Origin: Rubrivivax sp.
Lineage (GTDB): Bacteria > Pseudomonadota > Gammaproteobacteria > Burkholderiales > Burkholderiaceae_C
Length of the DNA stretch: 21,794 nucleotides
Direction: 5' to 3'
NCBI GenBank assembly: GCA_016707445.1
Contig: JADJHR010000020.1
Span: 1-21,794 of the forward strand
A program made the position numbers and the translations under genes. Position 1 is the stretch's first letter, and each line of letters starts with the position of its first letter. Under the pieces are notes generated by a model. That model had not been told where the DNA came from. It worked only from the letters and a program-made list of their open reading frames with translations, and did no database searches. Positions 8,900-16,717 of this stretch are shown here, piece by piece.

Positions 8900-10127
8900 C
8901 TACGTGGGCGCGGCGGTGGCCGGTCGACGGCTCGCGGCCCGCACGCGCCGGCCCCGGTGGCGGGCTGGCTTCCAGCAGCACCGGTGCCGTCGGTCACGCC
9001 GTCGATCACCTCCACCGCCGACAGGCTGCAGCCCAGCGCACCGGCCGTGCCCGCACAACGCCGTTCTGCGCCAGCCAGACTTCGTCACGGCTGGCTGGGC
9101 GGGCTGGGCGGTCGCGGCAGAGTTGCGCAGCACCGCCAGCGGCAGCACGCGGGCTGGTCAGCTGCGCGGTGGTCACCCGCGGCGACAGCGTCGTCATCTC
9201 GCAGGAACTCTCCCGGGCACCTGGGGCAGCGTGAACCGCAGTTCGATCGAGCCACGCTGCGCGTCCACACGCGGGGCGATGCGCGCCAGCGTGGCGCTGA
9301 AGCGCTGCTGCGGAAGGCGTCGGCCAGCACGGCGGCGGTCTGGCCGGGCTGCAGCTCTTCGAAAACGCCCGTCGACCTGCGCCACCAGTTCCAACGCGGG
9401 CTGCAGCGCCAGGGTCAGCAAGGCGCGCCCGGCTGCACGATCTGCCCGGGCTCGACCTCGCGGTCCAGCACCCGCGCCGCAGCCGGTGCGCGGATCTGCG
9501 CCTGCGCCAGGTGCACGCGCGCCGCGTCGACCGCGGCCTCGGACAGCGCCCGCTGGGCCTGCCTGCCGGATGTCGCTGCCGCTGCTGTCCAGCCCCTGGC
9601 GTTGTGCCCGCGCGGCATTGCGCTGCGCGCGCTACGGTACCGGCGCGATCGGCTTCGTCCGGTCGTTTGCCCGCCGAGGAAACCCTGGCCACCAGCTCAC
9701 TGGTGCGGCGCCGTTCGGCATCGGCGGCCTGCGGCTGGCCTCGGCCTGCGCCACGCTGGCGCTGGCGGCGTCGCGCGAGCTGCCGCGCAGCCCGGCCAGG
9801 CGTGCCGCCGCCTGGCGCGCGCCGGCTTCGGCCTGGGCCAGCGCTGCACGCCACTCGTCGTCGTCCAGCGTCAGCAGCAGCTGATCGGCCTTGACGGTGT
9901 CGCCTTCACGCACCGCCACCGTGGCCACACGGCCGGTCACCGTGCCAACGTCCACGCGCGACAGCGTGGTCACGCGGCCGGCTGAACTGCAGCGTGCACC
10001 AGTGGCTGCGTCTGCACCTGCACCGTCCACGCCGCCGGTGGGCGCAGCATCATCCGAGCCAGCAGCGCCAGCAAGACGGCCTGCCCGCGCCGGCCAGGGC
10101 CCAGAGTTTTCGTGTCATCCGGATCAT
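8900..10127 (-). CDS. HlyD/RND-type periplasmic adaptor subunit of an ABC exporter, frame-broken
   Basis: This is a periplasmic adaptor (membrane fusion protein) that would link the inner-membrane permease to an outer-membrane channel. The N-terminus MIRMTRKLWALAG leads into a hydrophobic anchor (LLALLARMML). Then come the beta-barrel/lipoyl segment RVATVAVREGDTVKADQLLL, TLDDDEWRAALAQAEAGARQ (helical hairpin start), SELVARGF, ALSEAAVDAARVHLAQAQIR with APAAARVLDREVEPGQIVQP (second lipoyl half), LTLALQPALELVAQVD, LADAF, FSATLARIAPRVD, IELRFTLPQVPG and VTTAQLTSPR, all in MacA/HlyD order. The start is 10127 or 10118 (both ATG, same frame). The end near 8900 is the stop after a damaged C-terminus. 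First gene of the operon adaptor-permease-ATPase, divergent from the LysR gene, which is the obvious candidate regulator. No outer-membrane factor is in the window. Confidence 0.83.
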
Positions 10128-10196
10128 TGTCGCCCGCACCGGTGACGGCCGTGCGCCGACCCTGCGGCCCTGCCAGGTGACTGGACGGCCGGGAAA

Positions 10197-11130
10197 CCAA
10201 AGTGGCTGGAAGACTTCATCGCGCTGGCCGAGACGCGCAGCTTCTCGCGCGCCGCGCAGCTGCGCCATCACGCAGCCGGCCTTCAGCCGGCGCATCCAGG
10301 CGCTGGAGCTGTGGACCGGCATCGACCTCGTCGATCGCTCGTCCTACCGGACTCGGCTGACGTCGGCCGGCGGAGACCTTCCAGGCACAGGCGCTGAGAT
10401 CGTGGGCGCCCTGCAGGCCACGCAACCTGATGCGCAGTCACCGGCGGCGGGCCAGGACACGATCGAGTTCTTGCGCTGCCGCACACGCTGGCCTTCACGT
10501 TTTTCCGCATTGGCTGACCGGGCTGCGACCGCATTTCCGGCGTCATCAAAACTAGATGCACGCGCTCAATGCACGACGCCGTATTGCGCCTGACCGAGGT
10601 GGCGGCGACCTGCTGATTGCCTACCACCACGCCGCGGTCAGCCGCTGCAGCTCAACCTCGAGCGCTACGAGATGCTGAGCCTGGGCGAAGCGAATATGCC
10701 CTCTTCCGTGCGGCCCGGACTTGACGGCGCCGCGCTGCGCCTGCCGGGCCGCCGAGCACCTGAACGCCCGGCTGCCCTACTGGGCCTCTGCACCCGGCGC
10801 CTACCCGAAGCAGATGGTCGAGGATCCTGAAGCAGGCCGCGATCGTGCCGGCGCTCGACCACGGGGTACACTGAGACCGACATCGCCGCCGAGGGTGGCT
10901 CCAGGCGATGGCACTCGAAGGCCACGGCCCTGCTTTTTCTGCCCGTCAGCTCGGTGCGCAAGGAGCCTGCTGGCCGGCGCCTCGGTGCATGCCGCCGCCG
11001 GGGCCAGTATCAGCTGACGATGGACGTGCGCATCTACCGCGAACGCCCGGCTGCGGCGCGTCACAGCAAGGCGCGGGCGACCGCGCTGGGATTTCCTGGC
11101 CAGCCATGACACGGTCGCGGCGGGCGCGAT
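10197..11130 (+). CDS. LysR-family transcriptional regulator, frame-broken
   Basis: This is a DNA-binding regulator with an N-terminal winged helix-turn-helix and a C-terminal effector domain. The text reads KWLEDFIALAETRSFSRAAQ, then LRHHTQPAFSRRIQALEL after a one-base repair, DLVDRSSYPTRLTSAG, the exact LysR recognition helix and wing layout. The effector domain gives FALPHTLAFTFFPHWLTGLR-like text, HDAVLRLTEGGGDLLIAYHH, ERYEMLSLGEAEYALF, MALEGHG and YQLTMDVRIYRERPAA. The start codon itself is damaged: the first codons read accaaagtgg where atgaagtgg would be expected, so 10197 is estimated. The stop is unclear and lies shortly before pyrC at 11149. It diverges from the adaptor-permease-ATPase operon with about a 70-base gap, which suggests it controls that operon or itself. 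Ligand unknown. Confidence 0.82.
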
Positions 11131-11148
11131 GCGGAACAATCTGCCGCC

Positions 11149-12204
11149 ATGGCATCCATCCCGACCTCGCTGACGATCACCTGGCCTGACTGACTGGCAC
11201 CTGCACCTGCGACGGTGCCGCGCTGGCGGCGGTGTTGCTCCCGCCACGGCGCGGCGCAGTTCAAGCCGCGCCATCGTGATGACCAACCAAGCCGCCCATC
11301 ACCACCGCGCGCACAGGCACTGGCCTACCGCGATCGCATCCTGGCAGGCTGCCTGAAGTTGACGCAGCGACTTCCAGCCGCTGATGACGCTTTACCTGAC
11401 CGACAGCACCGCGCCCGATGAGGTCGCGCCGCGCGTGCCGCCGGCGTGGTCGCGCTCAGCTCTCTACCCGCCGGCGCTGACCACCAACAGCGATGCCGGC
11501 GTGACCGACGCCGCAAGACCTACCGCACGCTGGAAGCGATGCAGCGCGAAGGCCCGCTGCCGCTGGTGCATGGCGAGGACCGACCCTGAGGTCGACCTGT
11601 TCGACCGCGAGGCGGTGTTCATCGAGCGCGTGATGCAGCCGCTGCGGCGCGATTTCCCGGAACTGAAAGTGGTGTTCGAGCACATCACGACACCGCAGGC
11701 GGCGCAACACGTCAGCGCCTGTGATGCCCCCAACGCAGCCACGATCACCGCACACCACCTGCTGTTCAACCGCACGCACTGTTCGTTCGGCGGTCTGCGG
11801 CCGCACCGCTATTTACTGCCTGCCGGTGCTCAAGTGAAGCGCATCCGGCTTGGCGTTGGTGCAGGTCGCCACCTCAGGGTCGGCCGGGTTCTTTCTCGGC
11901 AGCGACAGCGCACCGCATCAGGCGGCGCTGAAAGAGCAGTCGGTCTGCGGCGCCGGCTGCTTTCACCCGCGCCGGCGGCACTGGAGCCAGGTGCCGAGGG
12001 CTTCGATGCCGCCGGCGCGCTCGACAAGCTGGAAGACTCGCCGGCTTCAACGGGCCCGATTTCTACAGCCTGCCGCGCAACCCACGGCCAGTGCTGCCTG
12101 CACTGTGAGCCCTGGACGCTGCCGAGACGCTGCCCTCCGGCCGACGCCACGATCGATGCCGCTGTGCTGGCGAGACGCTGAACTGGCGGCTGCAGGCCGC
12201 CTGA
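11149..12204 (+). CDS. pyrC: Dihydroorotase, frame-broken
   Basis: Dihydroorotase closes carbamoyl-aspartate to dihydroorotate in de novo pyrimidine synthesis, in the cytoplasm. This is the class II (PyrC, about 350 residues) type. The start at 11149 gives MASIPTSLTIT, then with small repairs RPDDWHLHLRDG, containing the HxH metal ligands. Further motifs are QALAYRDRI, PLMTLYLTDSTAPDEV, TNSDAGVTD, DPEVDLFDREAVFIERVMQP, ELKVVFEHITT (metal His), ITAHHLLFNR (metal His), FFLGSDSAPH (catalytic Asp), KEQSVCGAG, FDAAGALDKLE and the terminal ETLNWRLQA before TGA at 12202-12204. The lysine that is carboxylated in this family falls in a damaged stretch near 11445-11475 (normally ALKLYPAGATTNS). At least six frame changes occur. 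As pyrC is normally essential, the breaks are most likely sequence errors. Confidence 0.9.
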
Positions 12205-12321
12205 GGCCGCTGGTCAGACCTCAAGTCCCTTCGCCCGCCGGGTGTGCCCGAAAATCGGCCGTTCAACCTAAGATCGCAACCGTCATCACTTCCAATGCCC
12301 GCAGCGGGCAGACACCTCAAA

Positions 12322-13188
12322 ACGAAGCGCATCGCGCGTTCATCGTGACCAACTGGCCGTGGTGCTGGTGCTGGGCATCGCGGCCTACCTGTTCGGCCTG
12401 AACCGCTTCACTCGGCCAACGGCCTGAACCTGGGCCAGTTGCTGGGCTTTGCGCTGCTGATCGGTTTTGGCGGCGCGATCATCCCGCTGCTGATCAGCAA
12501 GCCGGTGGCCAAGTCGGAGCACCGGTGCCCAGGTCATCAACGATTCTGACGCGACACCGCTGGATCGTCGGCGCGGTGCAGGGCATCCACACCAAGGCCG
12601 GCATCGGCATGCCGGAGGTTGCGATCTTTGAAGGTGCGCCCAACGCCTTTGCCACCGGCGCGTTCGCGCAACCTGGCGCTGGTGGCGGTGTCCTCCGGCC
12701 TCTAGCAGACCACGAACCGCGAAGAGGTCGAGGGCGGGATCGGCCACGAAGTGGCGCACGGGCAACGGCGACATGGTGACCATGACGCTGATCCAGGGCG
12801 TGATGAACACCTTGGTCGTCTTCCCTGCGCGTCATCGGCTGCTTCGTCGACAAGGTGATCCTGCGCAACGACCGCGACGGCCCCGGCATCGGCTACTACA
12901 TCACCACCGGCTCGCGCTGGATATCGTGCTGGGCGTGCTGGCGGCGGTGATCGTGGCCTGGTTTTCGCGTCAGCGAATACCGTGCCGACGCCCGAGGCGC
13001 GCAGCTGATGGGGCGCAAGCAGCCGATGATCACGCGAGGGGCGCGGCTGGGCGGCATGGACCCCGGCGAGCTGCCGAAGTCGGTGGCGGCGATGGGCATC
13101 AGCAGCAAGCCCAGCGGACTGATGGCGCTGTTCTCGACTGCACCCGCCGATCGAAGATCGCACCGCGCCCTACGCAGCGGCGCCGTAG
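12322..13188 (+). CDS. htpX: Membrane zinc metalloprotease HtpX (M48 family), frame-broken
   Basis: HtpX is an inner-membrane protease of the heat/envelope stress response that degrades misfolded membrane proteins. The text gives KRIALFIVTNLAVVLVLGIA after small repairs, AYLFGLN, LNLGQLLGFALLIGFGGAII (two N-terminal membrane segments), LISKPVAK, GIHTKAGIGMPEVAIFEGAP followed by NAFATGAF, then GHEVAH (zinc site HExxH; about 12740-12760). DMVTMTLIQGVMNTLVV follows, a further membrane segment VLGVLAAVIVAWFSRQ, and EYRADARGAQLMG with the third zinc ligand Glu. Two bases are missing directly after GHEVAH, where VGNGDMV would follow. The start at 12322 reads ACG and is probably a damaged ATG; the end is TAG at 13186-13188. 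Length of about 288 codons matches the family. The 117-base gap from pyrC contains CTAAGAT-like text but no promoter I can defend. Confidence 0.9.
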
Positions 13189-13242
13189 GTGTCGTGATTC
13201 TTCGGGGTCTCGTGATTTCGATGGGACAATTCTCGCCGTGAA

Positions 13243-13710
13243 GAAGACAGACCGCCGCTGGTGCGAGCGTGGAAACACGGCACTGGAGGAAGGTCCGGAC
13301 TGGACAGCGCAGGAGTTAACGACTCCTCTCACCGCGAGGTGAGGATCGGAGCAACAGAGACGAGTCTGGATGGGATGTCCCTGAAGGGGTGTTCTACGAC
13401 GCGACGGCGAACAGCCGGCGCGCGGACGGCGAAGCCGGACGCCCGAGGCTAGCCGAGGGGAAAGCCACCCTGGACTGGGCTGCCGCCCCGTCCAGGTGAA
13501 ACGGCAATCTCTGCGCAGCAACACCAAATAGGCTCATATGTCGAGCGGCGCGGACGCGTCCGTGCTCAACAGAACCTCGGTCGGGGCGAGGGTGTGGGCA
13601 GGTGGCACCGAGCCGTGGTGGCGACTCCGGCCCAGAGGAATGGCGGTCACGCCGAGCGCTCTTTCGGGAGTGCCGGGTGCACAGAATCCAGCTTATCGGC
13701 CTGCTTCACC
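13243..13710 (+). ncRNA. rnpB: RNase P RNA, bacterial type A
   Basis: This is the catalytic RNA of RNase P, which trims the 5' leader of pre-tRNAs. Conserved segments occur in the right order: GGAGGAAGGTCCGGACT near 13286 (5' side of P4 and CR-I, normally GAGGAAAGTCCGG), GGAGCAACAGAGACGAG near 13347 (CR-II, normally GCAACAGAGAG), GCAGCAACACCAAATAGG near 13515, CCCAGAGGAATGGCGGTCAC near 13632, and ACAGAATCCAGCTTATCGG near 13681 (CR-V and 3' side of P4). The terminal GAAGACAGACCG at the 5' end pairs with CGGCCTGCTTC at the 3' end (P1 and adjacent helix). At about 468 bases it is on the long side, from extra helices or inserted errors. Single-base departures in the near-invariant core argue for sequence error. 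A GACAAT at 13224-13229 could be its -10 box. Confidence 0.9.
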
Positions 13711-13787
13711 GCGCCATGGACTGGGTTGGCCGTGTCGAGTCGTTGAACTGCGCAGCCAAGCTACCACGCCACTCTCTCCGTCATCTG

Positions 13788-15043
13788 CCTTCGGCGCTGC
13801 GCCCTGCAACCGCCCCCACCGCGAACCCTCCACGCTCTACCGTAAAGCCGCTGGCACAGTCCGCCATGGCGCTAGCCCTGTTGTCTGGCGGGCCTGAACG
13901 GCATGCTCAGACCTTTTCCGTCGACACCTATCTGCCGGCTTTCACCAGCATTTGTTACGCCTCGCTAATCAGCCACGCCGGTGCAGATGCAGCAGACGCT
14001 GTCGCCACCTGTTCGGTTTTGCCCGCCCATGAACCTGTTCCACGGGTCGCTGGCCGATGCCTTCGGCCGCCGGCCGGTAGTGCTGACAAGCGGGCGGTGT
14101 TCGCTGGCATCCGGTGGGTTTGTGCGATATCGACCTCGGTCAGGGCACTGATCGGCTTTCGCGCGCTGCGGGGCTGGGCGCCGGTGCCGGCATGGTGGTG
14201 TCGCGCGTGATCGTGCGCGACCTCTTCCCGCCGGTCGAGGCGCGGCGCACTGTCGCCTGGGGTGACGATCTGGTTCGGCATCGCCACCAGCGGTGGCGCC
14301 GCTGTTCCAGTGGCATCCTGTTCTGACTGGCTGGGCTGGCATTCGATCTTCTGGCTGCTGGTGGTCCGTGCCTGTGTGCTCTGGCTGGTCAACTGGCGCT
14401 GGCTGCCGGAAACTGGCGCCCGAAAGGCCACAGCCTTTCCATCCGAACCGCTGCTGTATGGCTATCGCGCAGATGGTGCTCCACCGGGCTGCTCTGGCGC
14501 CTATCGATGGCCAACGGCATTCCACCAACAGCGTGTTTCTGTACGTGATCAAGCGCCGGTGTCCTGGGCGAGCACCTGCAACTGGCACCGACCCGGTTCT
14601 TCTGGTTCGCTCTCTGCACCGTCAGTGGCGGCGATGAGCGGCGCCTGGGCCTCGGGCCGCCTGGCCGGGCGCGTCACGCCGCGCACGCAGGTGCGCTGGG
14701 GTTACCGTGTGATGATGGTCATCGGCGTGGTCAACGTGGCGCTGACCGCGCTGTTGCCGCCGCATCCAGCCTGGGCCATCGTGCCGGTGGCGATCTATGC
14801 GGCGGGCTGGTCGATGATGACGCCCGTGGTCACGCTGCTGCTGCTCGACCTGGTGCCCGAACGGCGCGGCACGGGCGTCGTCGGTGCATCCAGCCTGGGC
14901 AGCGTCGCCAACGGCTGGTGGCCGGATTGCTTTAACCGCTGGTGATGCTCTCGCCGTTGGCGCTGGCGTTGGCCTCGCTGGCGCTGGGCGCCACCGGTCT
15001 GCTGGGCTGGACCTGGGTGAAGCGCCGCCTGCCTGGGGCCTGA
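13788..15043 (+). CDS. Bcr/CflA-family MFS multidrug exporter, frame-broken
   Basis: This is a 12-helix major facilitator of the Bcr/CflA group (export of bicyclomycin, chloramphenicol, sulfonamides and similar). Text in order: MALALLSG, FSVDTYLPAFTSI (the family's TM1 hallmark, DxYLPA), LFHGSLADAFGRRPVVLTS after repair (motif A between TM2 and TM3), ALIGFRAL, GAGMVVSRVIVRDLFPPVEA (TM4-5), WLGWHSIFWLLVV, VNWRWLPET (motif of the central loop), GIPTNSVFLYVI, MSGAWASGRLAGRVTPRTQV, VMMVIGVVNVALTALLPPH, YAAGWSMMTPVVTLLLLDLV followed by PERRGT (late motif), and the end LGWTWVKRRLPGA before TGA at 15041-15043. The start is uncertain because the region near 13785 is damaged; an internal ATG lies at 13866. 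The 77 bases between rnpB and this gene hold nothing I recognise. Substrate not predictable. Confidence 0.87.
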
Positions 15044-15130
15044 TCGGGCCAGATCGGGGCCTGGGGCGTCATCGGCGCACTGGCTCAAGTGGGCCCGCCG
15101 CGCGCCGATACAGGGTGTGGAGGCCAGACC

Positions 15131-16249
15131 ATGACCCATTCCCGTTCCCTTTGCTCGCGCGACGTTTTCTTGCTGAATGCCTCGGCGCTGGCGGTGGCGA
15201 CGGCCTTGGTGCTGTGGTCGTCACTGGCCGTTGCGTCAGATCCGGCAACCGGCAAGCCCGAAGCCAAACTCGACGCTGGGCACGGCACCAAGCCCAGGGC
15301 CGCTGGCGATGCCAGCAGCAAGGTGGCCGCCGCCGACAGCCTCGACCAGCTGCGCGAACGCCTGGCCGAGAAGCTGGGCGCCGCCAAGCCGGCACAGGCG
15401 GGTAACCCGGGTACCGTGCGCGTGACGGCCAAGCTGGAAACGGGCCGGGCTGCGAGTGACAGGCATGGCGCTGCGGCCCCCGCGCCCGCCGCCGCAGCGC
15501 GCCGGCCGTCGGCCGAGATGCTGGCGGCGGTCGAGGCGCACCGCGCCAACAAGGCCATGGCCGGCAACCGCAGCACGCCGGCGGCACATTGGGGCTACAA
15601 CGGCGAGTCCGGGCCCACGGTCTGGGGCGGCCTGAAACCCGAGTTCAGCACCTGCGCGGTTGGCCAGCGGCAAAGCCCGATCGACATCCGTGGCGGCATT
15701 GCGGTCGACCTCGAACCGGTGCAGTTCGACTACCGCGCCGGTGGCTTCAACGTGATCGACAACGGCCACACGGTGCAGGTCAACGTGGCCCCGGGCAACA
15801 CCATCCAGGTCGGCGGGCGGCGCTACGAGCTGCAGCAGTTCCACTTCCATCGCCCATCCGAAGAGCGCATCAGCGGCCGCCAGTACGACATGGACGTGCA
15901 CCTGGTGACCCCGAGAGGGCCGACTGGCCGTGGTGGCGGTGCTGCTCGAGCGCGGTGCGGCGCAGAACGTGGTGCAGGCGGTCTGGAACAACCTGCCGCT
16001 GGAAAAAGGCATCGAGCAGCCGACCAGCACGGTGCTCGACCTCAACCACCTGCTGCCGCCCGACCGCAGCTTCTACACCTACATGGGATCGCTGGACCCG
16101 CCGCCGTGCCGCGAGGCGTGCTGTGGATGGTGATGCGCCAGCCGGTGCCGGTGGCGCAGGGCCAGATCGACATCTTCTCGCGCCTGTACCCGATGAACGC
16201 ACGCCCGGTGCAATCCGCGTCTGGGCGCTTGATCAAGCAGTCGCAGTAG
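15131..16249 (+). CDS. Secreted alpha-carbonic anhydrase with long N-terminal extension, two frame breaks
   Basis: Alpha-carbonic anhydrases interconvert CO2 and bicarbonate with zinc, in the periplasm in Gram-negatives. The start at 15131 has GGAGG 7 bases upstream (15119-15123). Residues 1-35 are a Sec signal with a hydrophobic core (ASALAVATALVLWSSLAVA) and an AVA-SD cleavage site. Residues 36 to about 150 are an Ala/Lys/Pro-rich extension with a short charged helix (DSLDQLRERLAEKLG). The enzyme domain begins near residue 151: HWGYNGESGP, QRQSPIDI, QFHFHRPSEE (two zinc His plus the gatekeeper Glu) and DMDVHLV (third zinc His). Then come VAVLLERGA, LLPPDRSFYTYMGSL, PPC and VLWMVMRQPV. Frame breaks lie near 15910-15925 (bases lost after VHLV) and near 16112 (one G lost after PPC). 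Stop TAG at 16247-16249. Identity is secure; the extension's role is unknown. Confidence 0.9.
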   Translation: MTHSRSLCSRDVFLLNASALAVATALVLWSSLAVASDPATGKPEAKLDAGHGTKPRAAGDASSKVAAADSLDQLRERLAEKLGAAKPAQAGNPGTVRVTAKLETGRAASDRHGAAAPAPAAAARRPSAEMLAAVEAHRANKAMAGNRSTPAAHWGYNGESGPTVWGGLKPEFSTCAVGQRQSPIDIRGGIAVDLEPVQFDYRAGGFNVIDNGHTVQVNVAPGNTIQVGGRRYELQQFHFHRPSEERISGRQYDMDVHLVTPRGPTGRGGGAARARCGAERGAGGLEQPAAGKRHRAADQHGARPQPPAAARPQLLHLHGIAGPAAVPRGVLWMVMRQPVPVAQGQIDIFSRLYPMNARPVQSASGRLIKQSQ

Positions 16250-16262
16250 CCGGCTGCAAGCG

Positions 16263-16430
16263 TCAATCCGACCAGCGCCGCGTCAGCACCAGCCGTGCCA
16301 GCCACAACCACCACGCTGGCCAGCCAGCGCAGCGCGCGGCCTGCGCTGAGGGGCCACGTCTCGTGCTGCGCCGCGCGCACGAACAGCACGACAGCGCCGA
16401 CCAGCAAGGACCGGCTGCGGGCCGCACCGG
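16263..16430 (-). pseudogene. C-terminal fragment of a membrane protein, no start found
   Basis: The minus strand reads SLLVGAVVLFVRAAQHETW, then RALRWLASVVVVAGTAG and, after one frame change, LVLTRRWSD with a stop at 16263. This is two hydrophobic segments and a basic tail, like the end of a small membrane protein. Its 3' end faces the carbonic anhydrase gene. No credible start exists upstream because plus-strand FHA-like text begins immediately. It may be cut by a rearrangement or by missing sequence. Not assigned to a family. Confidence 0.4.
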
Positions 16431-16700
16431 CAACCCATTCTGGCCCATCGACGGCTGGGTCCGCTGTGCCGCCGGGGGCCCGGCCAACGCGGAACGCTGC
16501 TGATCGAGCAACGCGTCCAGAAACCGACGGCGCTGAAGGACGGTAACCTGATCCGCGTGTCGAACGAGGTGCTGCGCTTTCACAGCCACAACAGCCCGGA
16601 CCTGCTGCTGCCCGACCCGCTCAACAAGCGCAGGTCAAAGCCGGTCGAACATCGGCAGACGGTGTCGCTGGGTGTGGCCGAATTGAACGCCGAGACGACC
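16431..16700 (+). pseudogene. Partial FHA (forkhead-associated) domain coding fragment
   Basis: FHA domains bind phosphothreonine peptides. The plus strand, with strong G/C at third codon positions, reads IDGWVR, then (after small repairs) GSANGTLLIEQRVQKPTA and LKDGNLIRVSNEVLRFHSHN, matching the second half of an FHA domain (NGT, the xNGxR-like turn, then L-DGD-I-hG---L-F). A tail of about 45 residues follows (PDLLLPDPLNKR, VSLGVAELNAETTREQVLLQ). The first half of the domain (GR..., SR.HA) is absent; it would fall where minus-strand membrane-protein text is found. No clear start or stop. It is either a truncated gene or a region collapsed in assembly. It converges on the HD-GYP gene end at 16718. 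Confidence 0.4.
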
Positions 16701-16717
16701 CGTGAACAGGTCTTGCT

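Noticed and set aside
6865..10127. Calling the trio macAB or lolCDE outright
   Set aside because: The permease and ATPase are separate genes and an adaptor is present, so neither canonical layout is met. Only the family level is supported.
13710..13787. A tRNA or a terminator after rnpB
   Set aside because: No T-loop GGTTCGA-type motif, cloverleaf arms or convincing GC stem followed by T-run could be seen.
1..16249. A genomic island of decaying pseudogenes
   Set aside because: Normally essential genes are among those broken, changes are mainly small indels, and density follows position rather than gene. Sequence error explains this better.
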